Shown here piece by piece: positions 32,848 to 41,294 of a DNA stretch of 64,000 nt. A program made the translations under genes and the position numbers. Source of the DNA: JAFAYN01 sp963733105 (GTDB taxonomy: Bacteria; Gemmatimonadota; Gemmatimonadetes; Longimicrobiales; Longimicrobiaceae); contig CAVTCB010000005.1 of the NCBI GenBank assembly GCA_963733105.1, positions 372,001 through 436,000 on the forward strand, given 5' to 3'. The notes beneath the pieces were generated by a model, which was given only the letters and a program-made list of their open reading frames with translations, ran no database searches and was not told where the DNA came from. Position 1 is the first letter of the stretch, and every line of letters begins with the position of its first letter.

Positions 32848-32895
32848 TTGACCGCTACATATGGGGGGAGTACATTGTTGCTCCCCAAGATGTAG
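32848..32895 (+). promoter_or_regulatory. nrdJ promoter with an overlapping inverted repeat
   Basis: TTGACC (32848-32853), 17 nt and TACATT (32871-32876) make the best promoter in the window. An imperfect inverted repeat spans it: CTACATATGGGGGGAG (32855-32870) against CTCCCCAAGATGTAG (32881-32895), so a bound repressor would cover the -10 and the start point. Class II reductase genes are usually controlled by NrdR or a cobalamin riboswitch. The sequence is not a canonical NrdR box, and no B12 box was seen in the remaining leader of about 110 nt. Confidence 0.55.
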
Positions 32896-32997
32896 TGCCC
32901 CTGTGGGTGCCGCAGACACAAGGCGTCGAGATCTTCGGGCGGAAGTCGCCGCCCCCGTACCGGTTAGCCCGTTCCACCCCCGATTCCAGGAGTTTCC

Positions 32998-35528
32998 ATG
33001 AACCCTCCCGTCTCCGCCCCGTCCGTGGTCGACGCGCTCGCCCGTGTCGACCTGCCGCCCGCCGAGCTGTCGCAGAACGCCCGCACCGTGCTCGCCAAGC
33101 GGTACCTCAAGAAGGACGAGGGCGGGAAGCCGGTGGAGGACCCGGAGGAGATGTTCTGGCGGGTGGCGAGCGTGATCGCCGCCGAGGACGCCAAGTACGG
33201 CGCTTCGGAGGAGGAGGTGGAGCGGCTGTCGCGCGAGTTCTACGCGCTGATGACCACCCGGCAGTTCGAGCCCAACTCCCCCACGCTGATGAACGCGGGG
33301 CGCCCGCTGGGGCAGCTCTCCGCCTGCTTCGTGCTCCCGGTGGACGACTGCCCTGAGCAACGGGCAGAGCGGCGTGTACGACACCCTGCGCAGCATGGCG
33401 GTGGTGCACCAGTCGGGGGGCGGGACGGGCTTCTCGTTCAGCCGCATCCGCCCGGAGGGCGACATCGTCCGCAGCACCACCGGGGTGGCGAGCGGGCCGG
33501 TGAGCTTCATGCGGCTGTACGACGCCTCCACCGAGGTGGTGAAGCAGGGCGGCACGCGCCGCGGGGCCAACATGGGGATCCTGCGCGTGGACCACCCGGA
33601 CGTCGATGGGGTTCATCGACTGCAAGCAGGACATCACGCAGATCACCAACTTCAACATCTCCGTGGCGGTGACCGACGCCTTCATGCAGGCGGTGGAGAA
33701 GGGGGAGGAATACGACCTGTTCAGCCCGCGCACCGGCGCGGCGGTGGGGAAGCTGGACGCGCGCAAGGTGTTCGGGACCTGATCGTCCAGAACGCCTGGC
33801 GCACGGGGGAGCCGGGGGTGTTCTTCATCGACCGGGCCAACTTCTACAACCCGGTGCCGCACCTGGGGGCCTACGAGGCCACCAACCCGTGCGGGGAGCA
33901 GCCGCTCCTCCCGTACGACGTGTGCAACCTGGGGTCGGTGAACGTGGGCGCCTTCGTCCGCGACGACGATCCCGGCGGACGCCCCCTGGTACGAGAAGAT
34001 CGACTGGAAGGAGTACCGCCGGGTGGTGCGCCTGTCGACGCACTTCCTGGACAACGTGATCGACGCCAACCAGTACCCGCTGGAGCAGATCACCGACCTG
34101 GCGCAGCGCATCCGCCGCATCGGGCTGGGGATCATGGGCTTCGCGGACCTGCTGGTGCGCCTGGGGGTGCCCTACAACTCCGAGGAGGGGGTGGAGATCG
34201 GGCGCCGGGTGATGGAGTTCATGGACGAGGAGTCCAAGAAGGAGTCGGAGAACCTGGCGGCCGGCCGCGGGGTCTTCCCGGAGTGGGAGCAGTCCATCTG
34301 GGGGCCGGACGCCACCTGCGCGCGCGCGCCCAACGGCGACCGCATCCGCCCGGAGCGCCGCCTGCGCAACTGCAACGTGACCACGGTGGCGCCCACGGGG
34401 ACCATCTCCATCATCGCGGGGTGCTCGTCGGGGATCGAGCCGCTGTTCGCGGTGGCGTTCATGCGCAACCAGGCGGGCGTGATGATGCCGGACGTGAACG
34501 AGGACTTCGTGGCCATCGCCCGGGCGGAGGGGTGGTACTCGGAGGACCTGATGCGCCGCATCGCGGAGCAGGGGCACATCCACTTCCCGGAGGTGCCGGA
34601 GCGGGTGCAGCGCGCCTTCGTGACGGCGCACGACATCACGCCGGAGTGGCACGTCCGCATGCAGGCGGGCTTCCAGGAGCACACGGACTCGGCGATCTCC
34701 AAGACGACCAACTTCCCGCACGACGCCACGGTGGAGGACGTGCGGAAGATCTACGAGCTGGCGTTCTACGCTCAACTGCAAGGGCGTGACGGTGTACCGC
34801 GACGGCTCGCGGGACGGCCAGGTGCTCTCCACGGGGGCCACCAAGTCGCCGGCGCAGCAGGCGGACGAGGCGGCGAAGACGAACGCGGCGGAGGAGCGCG
34901 CGGCGAAGCTGGAGGCGGAGCTGCGGGCCACGCGCGAGGCGCTGGCCCGGGCGGAGGCGCAGGCGCAGCAGGTGCGCCGCCACAAGCGCAAGCGCCCGGC
35001 GGTGCTGCGCGGGACGACGCGCAAGATGTCGTCGCCGCTGGGGGACGTGTTCGTCACCATCAACGAGGACGGGGAGAACACGCCGTTCGAGGTGTTCGCG
35101 ACGCTGGGGAAGGCGGGGAGCATCGCCATGGCGGACGTGGAGGCGATCGGCCGGCTGATCTCGCTGGCGCTCCGCTTCGGGGTGCCGGTGAACGAGGTGC
35201 ACACGCAGCTCCGCGGCATCTCGTCGGACCGGGCGGTGGGCTTCGGGGTCGAACAAGGTGCTCTCGGTGCCGGACGCGATCGCGCAGGCCATCGAGCTGC
35301 GGGAGCGGGAGAAGGAAGGGATCCAGCAGGAGCTGATCCCGGGGGTGACGATAGCCGGGGCGGCGGTGGCGGAGGGGCCGGCCACGGACTCGCTGCTTCA
35401 GCTGCCTTTCAACGGCTACAACCCGGGGCGAGACGTTCATCGGCACCTGCCCGGAGTGCTCCAGCCAGCTCGAGTTCGCCGAGGGGTGCATGAAGTGCCA
35501 CGTCTGCGGGTTCAGCGAGTGCGGCTGA
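32998..35528 (+). pseudogene. nrdJ: Adenosylcobalamin-dependent ribonucleotide reductase, split by seven small insertions
   Basis: The pieces join into one class II reductase making dNTPs with B12. Visible motifs are QFEPNSPTLMNAGRP, SACFVLPVDD (active-site Cys), HQSGGGTGFSFSRIRPEGD, ATNPCGEQPLLPYDVCNLGS (N-x-C-x-E radical/active site), NVTTVAPTGTISIIAGCSSGIEP, CKGVTVYRDGSR, a coiled linker and a C-terminal Cys-rich tail (CPECSSQLEF, CMKCHVCG). The frame breaks at about 33350, 33605, 33776, 33975, 34772, 35250 and 35431. Each break is fixed by removing one base (two at 33776). Removing those 8 bases leaves 841 codons, giving an 840-residue chain of normal family length. No other decay is visible, so errors in this stretch of sequence are as likely as a real pseudogene. 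Confidence 0.85.
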
Positions 35529-35838
35529 TACTGATGTAACGGCGGCATGTCCCCTGCCGTGAGGCAGCGGGTGGGTGGGGTGGTGTGGGGGGTGAGGTGC
35601 GGGGTGGGGCGGTATGGTTGAGTCGAGGAGGGGGGGTGAGGTGCCGCGAGGTGCCTCATCCCCCAATTGCGCAGTGTGTCCTTCTGGACTGGTATGATTC
35701 GCATCCAGTGCGGGCCAGCGAAACTTCTCCGGTGAGGGAGAATTGGATTCGTCTACGACATCGGCAATCGAGCAGTCGATACGATCCAGAGTCCAAAGTC
35801 CGAGATGTTTTGGCTAACTCTTTGGAGATGTGGTCCAC
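35529..35838. other. Gap between nrdJ and the SEFIR gene; G-quadruplex motif and GC boundary
   Basis: The first 160 bp are G-rich on the plus strand. They include GGGTGGGTGGGG (35569-35580) and G6 (35587-35592), a canonical four-run G-quadruplex motif with loops of 1, 1 and 6 nt. From about 35690 the DNA becomes clearly AT-richer, marking the left edge of the SEFIR island. No gene, tRNA or attachment repeat was found. No clear terminator follows nrdJ. Confidence 0.5.
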
Positions 35839-37503
35839 ATGATGGAACCGTACAAAGCGCAGCTCCCGGCCGTCGTAATTTCTCGGGACGGCAGCTGTGC
35901 GGTATTCGTGATCAAGAAGGATGGCGAGCGAGGTGGTGGAGGTGATTTCGCCGGCCGCGAAGTAGACTTCGCAGCGAAGCTTGATCCTCGTTCATCGATA
36001 GCGTGGATTCGCGTTGTTCAAGATGATATGACTGCGGTGCTCTGGGATAGCCCCAATCAAAGCTTAGGTTGGGCCCTCTCTTTTTCGGAAGCCTTTCTAG
36101 ATCTCGCGCTCGTCTCGATCGGCGAGTACCTCGACAACAATCCACATCCTAACCAGCCCGAAGGTGATGAGCTTGCCGCGCAGGTCCAGATTGGCGGCGG
36201 GATTTTCGAAGTGTTCCAGCGGAGCCCAGCTGGTGACAGTGAGATTCTTCAGTATATATCGGCAAAGCTTTGCTGGTCGTGGCAGTTCTCAATACCAGAT
36301 ACACGATTCTTTGTCTCAGATGCTGTTCGCCTTGGAGTCGGACTACCGGAATTTGCTCGTCTTGCGCTGCTTGAGGAGGGTCATTATTGGGAAAAGGTGA
36401 GCGACTATGTCTATCGTCCTAGGTGGGAGTTGCTCAATCGGTTTGGATCGAGTCCACCTCGAGAGTTACAGTTTCGGCAAATCCTTGCGTCTCCTGGTGT
36501 GGACAATACAGGGATCGACCCGTGGGCACGATTAGAACAGCCAGCAATTCTGTCAGGCCGGGAAGATCGCGCCAAACGGCGAGTGTTTGTTAGCTATTCG
36601 CATGACTCTCATCAGCATAAAGAGCGTGTGCTCGCACTTGCGCAGACGCTCCGTGGCAGAGGAATAGATGCCTGGTTGGATCAGTATGAAAGTTTTCCAC
36701 AAGAGGGGTGGCCGCGTTGGATGGCTAGGCAGTTGAGGGAAGCTCAATTTGTGCTTGTTGTAGCGTCTGAAACTTATTACAGGCGCTTCATTGGAGACGA
36801 AGTGCCTGGCACTGGCCTTGGGGCATCCTGGGAGGGTGCTATCATCACTAATGATCTTTACAGGAGCCAAGGCAGGCAAGGGAAGTTTATCCCCGTTGTA
36901 TTTGAGGAGAGCGATGCAAAGTGGATTCCTGATCCTCTACTAGGCGCGACCCGCTACAACGTTGCGATCGAGGCTGACGTTGTGGGTCTACGTCGGTACC
37001 TTACTGATCAGCCCGCTGTAATTCCGGCGCCTCTTGGTGTCGTCGAACCGCTTCCTCCGCTCGATGACGGACGAGCAGGTTCCAGAAGCATTGATTCGTC
37101 TACAAGTGCAGAAGAACCCCAGGGCCCATATCGCTTGCTCCGTTCCGGCGATAGGATCGCACGGCTTATCGTTCCACTCCGTGCCCCGCAAAGTACAAAC
37201 GTGCCGCTTTCATTTAGGCAGCGGTTTGCGGAGCTATCTCGGGAAGCTGCTGTGCGCAACAGTCAAGGTAGCTTCTCTTACCCGGTTCACTTCCGGGGCA
37301 TGGTTGCATACGTTCGTGCGTTTGCCGAAGAGGTAGAGACACTCGGAGCAGAACAGGTGATGGTAGATGGAAATTCAACGGTTACAGATGTATGGTTTGA
37401 GTACACAGGAGATCTATCACCAGCTGAAATGAAGAAACTCGCAACCAAGCACAACCTAGAGGTTGTGCATTGTGGTGCGATACTAATGGTCCGGCCTGAG
37501 TAA
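35839..37503 (+). CDS. SEFIR-domain protein (TIR-like), probable defence gene
   Basis: The product is 554 residues. Residues about 248-395 are a SEFIR domain: KRRVFVSYSHDSHQHKERVLALA, then LRGRGIDAWLDQYE, GWPRWMARQLREAQFVLVV, ETYYRRF, SWEGAIITNDLY and KFIPVVFEE. SEFIR is a TIR relative found in bacterial and animal signalling proteins. The N-terminal 240 residues (PAVVISRDGSCAVFVIKKDG; later LCWSWQFSIPDTRFFVSDAVRLG) and the last 130 (FSYPVHFRGMVAYVRAFAEEVETLGAEQV) are not recognised; one may sense and one regulate. Base composition is far more AT-rich than the neighbours, a sign of recent transfer. ATG 35839 is preferred, with GGAG 11 nt upstream; GTG 35830 and ATG 35842 are alternatives. Confidence 0.75.
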   Translation: MMEPYKAQLPAVVISRDGSCAVFVIKKDGERGGGGDFAGREVDFAAKLDPRSSIAWIRVVQDDMTAVLWDSPNQSLGWALSFSEAFLDLALVSIGEYLDNNPHPNQPEGDELAAQVQIGGGIFEVFQRSPAGDSEILQYISAKLCWSWQFSIPDTRFFVSDAVRLGVGLPEFARLALLEEGHYWEKVSDYVYRPRWELLNRFGSSPPRELQFRQILASPGVDNTGIDPWARLEQPAILSGREDRAKRRVFVSYSHDSHQHKERVLALAQTLRGRGIDAWLDQYESFPQEGWPRWMARQLREAQFVLVVASETYYRRFIGDEVPGTGLGASWEGAIITNDLYRSQGRQGKFIPVVFEESDAKWIPDPLLGATRYNVAIEADVVGLRRYLTDQPAVIPAPLGVVEPLPPLDDGRAGSRSIDSSTSAEEPQGPYRLLRSGDRIARLIVPLRAPQSTNVPLSFRQRFAELSREAAVRNSQGSFSYPVHFRGMVAYVRAFAEEVETLGAEQVMVDGNSTVTDVWFEYTGDLSPAEMKKLATKHNLEVVHCGAILMVRPE

Positions 37504-37639
37504 GTGCTTGAGTGTCAGAGCGTGCGCTTACGTCTGTATGCTCGAGTCGATACCTCTGAACTTAGCGTGTACCAAGGCGATGAGAATACAGCGAGACGGC
37601 GCTCCCAAGCCCCACGCGGACCCTCATCGCCGGTCTGGC

Positions 37640-37843
37640 CTAGTTTCCGGTCCCGAGAAGGCCAGTCCCTCGCTGCAGGCTAGTGCTGTCGGTCGTAGTC
37701 GAGATCGAGTTCCCGGTGCCCAGCATGCCGGTGCCGTGGCTCACGGATACCGAGGTGGGGTCCACGAGTCCGCCCGTGTTCGAGGAGCAGGCCGCGAGCA
37801 GCACAGCGACAGCCAGGAGGAGAAGGGTATGGGTGGTGCGCAT
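37640..37843 (-). CDS. Small repeat lipoprotein (GTGMLGTGN)
   Basis: This 67-residue protein has a lipoprotein signal ending VAVLLAAC. The mature part is about 48 residues and contains an internal duplication, GTGMLGTGN and GTGLLGTGN at the C-terminus, separated by a Ser/Thr-rich stretch (STTTDSTS). AGGAG lies six nt upstream of the ATG, so translation is well supported. It shares with the lipoprotein at 2613 a short G-M-[ML]-G-x-G motif followed by T-D-[TS]-T. The role is unknown; a surface or signalling peptide is possible. A hairpin (37867-37898) lies just upstream of its ribosome binding site. Confidence 0.6.
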   Translation of the reverse strand: MRTTHTLLLLAVAVLLAACSSNTGGLVDPTSVSVSHGTGMLGTGNSISTTTDSTSLQRGTGLLGTGN

Positions 37844-37866
37844 GGTACGCTCCTGAAGTGAGAGTG

Positions 37867-37898
37867 GAGGCGAGCCGGGAGAGTCCCGGGCTCGCCTC
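37867..37898. terminator. Hairpin upstream of the small lipoprotein
   Basis: A stem of about 14 bp with one bulge (GAGGCGAGCC paired with GGCTCGCCTC, extended by GGGA/TCCC) is present. In the plus direction it could end transcription from the island. In the minus direction it lies in the 5' leader of the lipoprotein gene. No T tract supports either use. Confidence 0.4.
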
Positions 37899-38107
37899 TA
37901 ACCTATTGAGTACGTCCGGTTTTCCCTACCGCTCCGTTGGGATGCGGTAGAACCTATCCTCAATCGGTACTGATGGTAGCTGAGGAGACGATCAACTGGT
38001 ACGATGTCGAAATCACCGCCCGCCGATCGACGTCAGGGTGAAGCAGCGAGATCGGGCGGCCGACCCGAAGCTCGGCAACCCATCCACGCGCACCAGGGAG
38101 GAATACC

Positions 38108-38539
38108 ATGGCCAAGCAGATGTTCATCAACCTGCCCGTCAAGGACCTGAACCGGTCCGTCGAGTTCTTCACGCAGCTGGGCTACACCTTCAACCCGCAG
38201 TTCACCGACGAGAACGCCACCTGCATGCTCATCGGCGAGAACCTCTTCGCCATGCTGCTGGTGGAGGACTACTTCCGCACCTTCACCGACCGCGAGGTCA
38301 TCGACGCGCACAAGGGCGTCGAAGCCATCGTGGCGCTGTCGCTGGACAGCCGGGAGCAGGTGGACGAGCAGGTCGCCAGGGCGCGCGCCGCCGGCGGAAC
38401 CATCCCGCGCGACGCGAAGGACCACGGCTTCATGTACCAGCACGCCTTCCAGGACCCCGACGGGCACCTCTGGGAGGTGTTCTACATGGACGAGAACGCG
38501 GTGCCGACGCACGCGGAGGCGGAGGCCGTCGCCTCGTAG
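38108..38539 (+). CDS. VOC (glyoxalase/bleomycin-resistance fold) family protein
   Basis: The product is 143 residues, a single vicinal-oxygen-chelate domain: MFINLPVKDLNRSVEFFTQLGYTFN at the start, NLFAMLLVEDYFRTFTDRE in the middle, and HAFQDPDGHLWEVFYMDE at the end, where the metal-site Glu lies in LWEVFY. Members act as dioxygenases, isomerases or binding proteins; this subgroup is usually annotated only as glyoxalase/extradiol-type. AGGGAGG precedes the ATG. GC content here is back to the genome norm, so the island ends upstream of it. Confidence 0.88.
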   Translation: MAKQMFINLPVKDLNRSVEFFTQLGYTFNPQFTDENATCMLIGENLFAMLLVEDYFRTFTDREVIDAHKGVEAIVALSLDSREQVDEQVARARAAGGTIPRDAKDHGFMYQHAFQDPDGHLWEVFYMDENAVPTHAEAEAVAS

Positions 38540-38619
38540 GAGCCTCTCCGCCGCGCCGTCACCCCAATACGTCGAAGGGTGTCGGCGCGGGTGTAGCAGA
38601 GATTCGGAAAGAGAGCCGC

Positions 38620-38787
38620 ATGGTGCCAGCGGAAGTAGACGGCTTGCTGCGTCGCGAGAGATGTGACAACGTGTACTCCGCACTGCGATTCGGCGAGCCG
38701 ACCCTCGAAGAACCACTGCGCGACAAGTGGGACCGTCTGCGCGGGCGCCGGAGCGATGTCGATAATGAGGACCCGGGAGACGAGTAG
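38620..38787 (+). CDS. Small hypothetical protein (55 aa)
   Basis: This short acidic/basic ORF begins MVPAEVDGLLRRERCDNVYS and ends DVDNEDPGDE, two bases before the next start. GGAAAGAGAG lies upstream. It has no known domain. Its tight spacing with the following ORF suggests a two-gene unit, but its small size leaves real doubt. Confidence 0.4.
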   Translation: MVPAEVDGLLRRERCDNVYSALRFGEPTLEEPLRDKWDRLRGRRSDVDNEDPGDE

Positions 38788-38789
38788 AC

Positions 38790-39020
38790 ATGTCGTACAA
38801 AGACTGGGATCTCAGCGAGCTGGAGGCGATGTGGGAGCGGCGGCGTCGGCTCGTCCGTGAGGCGAAGAAGAACATCGACACCACCGGGATGACGCGTCCC
38901 CGCCGCGACCCCGCCGAGCGCAGGTTCCTGGAGGAGAGGGGGATGCTCGGCCCGTTCATCGAGACCGACACGCCCCCGGCGTATCCCCGCGGGAAGCAGG
39001 AGGAGCGAGAGGACGGCTGA
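38790..39020 (+). CDS. Small hypothetical protein (76 aa)
   Basis: This 76-residue, highly charged protein begins MSYKDWDLSELEAMWERRRR and likely has an N-terminal helix followed by a disordered Pro/Arg-rich tail. It starts two bases after the previous stop and ends about 40 bp before a strong bidirectional terminator. No family is recognised. Confidence 0.45.
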   Translation: MSYKDWDLSELEAMWERRRRLVREAKKNIDTTGMTRPRRDPAERRFLEERGMLGPFIETDTPPAYPRGKQEEREDG

Positions 39021-39055
39021 CGACACACCGAATCCGCACCCCCTCGCGCCATCCG

Positions 39056-39090
39056 AAAAAAAGAGCCCCCCGCCGCGGCGGGGGGCTCTT
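39056..39090. terminator. Bidirectional terminator
   Basis: A 30-nt perfect palindrome (39061-39090) folds into a stem of about 13 bp with a CGCG loop. An A run (39056-39062) lies on the left and TT on the right. It serves the small ORFs on the plus strand and the von Willebrand A gene on the minus strand. Confidence 0.75.
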
Positions 39091-39117
39091 CCTGCATCCG
39101 TCACCCGGAGCCGGACC

Positions 39118-41103
39118 TCAGCGCCCGGCCTCCGCCACTGCGCGCGTGCCCTTGAGGTCGCGGAACAGCTCCACCAGGCGGATGAACTCCGCGCGGTAGC
39201 CCTCCCGGTCCTCGCCCCGCGCGCCCTGTGCCAGCGCCACCACCTGCTGCGCCGTCAGGCGCCCCGCGTGCTCCGAGTCGCGCAGGAGCATCCCGAAGCC
39301 CGCCACCGCCGCCGCGAAGGACAGCTCCCGCGTGGGCGCCCCCGCGCGCTCCACCACCGCGTGCTGCATGAGCACGCTGCGGTCCCCCGTGGGCCGCTTG
39401 TAGCGCACCTTCACGAAGGCCAGCTCCCCCCCGCCCCCGCTCCCCGCCGGGCCGGCCGGCGTCTGGTAGCGGAGCGGGTCCGTCCCCCGCACCGGGGCCC
39501 CCGTCTCCGCCCCCACCGGGACCACCTCGTAGAGCGCCGTCACCGAGTGCCCCGCCCCCAGCTCCCCCGCGTCCTTGCGGTCGTCGTTGAAGTCCTCCGC
39601 CGCCAGGAGCCGGTTCTCGTAGCCGATCAGGCGGTACGCCTTCACCCGCGCCGGGTTGAACTCCACCTGCAGCTTCACGTCCTTCGCCACCGTCAGCAGC
39701 GTCCCGCCCATCTCCGTCACCAGCACCTTGCGGGCCTCCAGCAGGTTGTCCACGTAGGCGTAGTTCCCGTTGCCGTGGTCGGCCATCTGCTCCATCTTGG
39801 AGTCCTTGAGGTTTCCCCTCCCGAAGCCGAGCACCGTCAGGAACGTTCCCTGTCCGCGCTTCTCCTCCACCAGGCGGATCATCTCGGCGTCGCTGGAGAC
39901 CCCCACGTTGAAGTCGCCGTCCGTCGCCAGGATCACCCGGTTGTTCCCGCCGCGGACGTGGTTCTCCCGGGCCACCTCGTAGGCCAGCCGGAGCCCCGCG
40001 CCCCCCGCCGTGGAGCCCCCCGCGTCCAGGCGCTCGATGGCGTCCAGGATGCGCTCGCGCCGGCTCCCGGGCGTGGAGGGAAGCACCAGCCCCGCCGCGC
40101 CCGCGTACACCACCATCGCCACCCGGTCCTGCGGGCGGAGCTGGTCCACCAGCATGCGCAGCGACTGCTTCACCAGGGGGAGCTTGTCCGGGCTGTCCAT
40201 CGAGCCCGACACGTCGATCAGGAAGACCAGGTTGTTGGGGGGGAGCCGGTCCGTCTCCACCCGCGGGCTGTGCACCCCGATGCGCAGCAGCCGGTGCCCC
40301 GGCGCCCACGGCGCGTCCGCCACCTCCGTCACCACCGAGAAGGGGTGCTCGCCGCGCGGCTCCGGGTGGTCGTAGGAGAAGTAGTTGACCATCTCCTCGA
40401 TCCGCACCGCGTCCTTGGGCGGGAGCTCCCCGTCCAGGAGGAAGCGGCGCACGTTGCTGTACGAGGCGCGGTCCACGTCGATGGAGAAGGTGGAGAGCGG
40501 GTTGCGGTCGGCCGCCAGGAAGACGTTCTCCTCCACGCGCGCGTACGATTCCGTGTTCCACTCCTCGCGGGGCCGCGGGTGCGCGCTCCCGATCGCGCCC
40601 GCGCTCGACGGGAGGATGCCCGGCATCGACATCGCGGGCATCGGCGGCGGAGGGGGCGCCGACATCTCGCGGCGCGCAGCCTTCCCCGAGGCGTCCGCAC
40701 GGGTCACCTCCACACCGGCGACCCTCCCCTGCAATTCCGTGAGCACCGGCGTCAGCGGGTGGAGGCGGAAGTCCCTGCGCACCTCGTCGCCGGTGACCCG
40801 CACCTGCTCCCGGAGCGGGGCGTAGCCGACCAGCTGCACCTCCAGCGCCAGCCGTCCGCCGCGTACCGCCTCGCGCGGCACCAGCAGGCGGTAGCCGCCG
40901 TCCGCGCCGCTCACCGCGCGGTGCGCCGTCCGCTCCACCTGCACCAGCGCCCCGGGGAGCGGGCGGGCGCCCGCCGCGTCCAGCACCCGCCCCGCGACCA
41001 CCACCTGCGGCCCCGGCGCCGGCCGCAGCGCCGGGGCGCCGGCCAGCGTGGCCGCCATCCCGAGCACCAGGGCGATGCTGGCTCCCAACGTCGTCTTCCG
41101 CAT
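39118..41103 (-). CDS. YfbK-like von Willebrand factor A protein with carboxypeptidase-regulatory domain
   Basis: The product is 661 residues with an N-terminal signal peptide. Residues about 35-115 are a CarboxypepD-regulatory-like fold (VVVAGRVLDAAGARPLPGALVQVE). A linker follows, then the YfbK N-terminal segment (YARVEENVFLAADRNPLSTFSIDVDRASYSNVRRFL). The VWA domain has an intact metal-binding MIDAS site (FLIDVSGSMDS near residue 290, with AGGSTAGGAGL further on). The last part (ALYEVVPVG through FRDLKGT) is DUF3520-like. Such proteins are exported and bind protein partners. It diverges from the ECF sigma/anti-sigma operon across a 190-bp gap that contains an inverted repeat, and may be under that sigma factor's control. 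Confidence 0.88.
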   Translation of the reverse strand: MRKTTLGASIALVLGMAATLAGAPALRPAPGPQVVVAGRVLDAAGARPLPGALVQVERTAHRAVSGADGGYRLLVPREAVRGGRLALEVQLVGYAPLREQVRVTGDEVRRDFRLHPLTPVLTELQGRVAGVEVTRADASGKAARREMSAPPPPPMPAMSMPGILPSSAGAIGSAHPRPREEWNTESYARVEENVFLAADRNPLSTFSIDVDRASYSNVRRFLLDGELPPKDAVRIEEMVNYFSYDHPEPRGEHPFSVVTEVADAPWAPGHRLLRIGVHSPRVETDRLPPNNLVFLIDVSGSMDSPDKLPLVKQSLRMLVDQLRPQDRVAMVVYAGAAGLVLPSTPGSRRERILDAIERLDAGGSTAGGAGLRLAYEVARENHVRGGNNRVILATDGDFNVGVSSDAEMIRLVEEKRGQGTFLTVLGFGRGNLKDSKMEQMADHGNGNYAYVDNLLEARKVLVTEMGGTLLTVAKDVKLQVEFNPARVKAYRLIGYENRLLAAEDFNDDRKDAGELGAGHSVTALYEVVPVGAETGAPVRGTDPLRYQTPAGPAGSGGGGELAFVKVRYKRPTGDRSVLMQHAVVERAGAPTRELSFAAAVAGFGMLLRDSEHAGRLTAQQVVALAQGARGEDREGYRAEFIRLVELFRDLKGTRAVAEAGR

Positions 41104-41173
41104 GCGACCTCCTCCTGTCCCGAGGGTACACCGATGTCACTCCTTGCCCTGGATGACGCGCCGGCCGCCGGAT

Positions 41174-41211
41174 CTTGCACACGCCTCCGAAAATCGGGAC
41201 CGGTGTGCAAG
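41174..41211. promoter_or_regulatory. Inverted repeat between VWA and ECF sigma genes
   Basis: CTTGCACAC (41174-41182) and GTGTGCAAG (41203-41211) form a perfect 9-bp dyad with a 20-nt gap, in the middle of the divergent intergenic region. It may be an operator shared by both directions or an RNA hairpin in a long leader. Confidence 0.45.
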
Positions 41212-41294
41212 CCGGGCGCGCTCGCTCGTCACAGGAACGAAGAGCGCCGCGAGGGCGGCGCGGGTCCGGACCGGGGTAGAGAGATGAGGCGAGG

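Noticed and set aside
32683..32997. Cobalamin riboswitch upstream of nrdJ
   Set aside because: A B12-dependent enzyme made this attractive, but no B12-box core or the expected long multi-stem leader was seen. The visible signal is a DNA inverted repeat over the promoter.
33340..35440. Inteins or introns at the nrdJ frame breaks
   Set aside because: Each break is repaired by one or two bases; there is no inserted sequence long enough for an intein or intron.
37508..37861. 117-residue plus-strand ORF after the SEFIR gene
   Set aside because: It is antisense to the small lipoprotein, which has a lipobox and a ribosome site, and the ORF has neither.
41234..41266. ECF-type promoter (GGAAC ... 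GTC)
   Set aside because: GGAAC is present, but the only GTC is about 25 nt away, too far for an ECF promoter.
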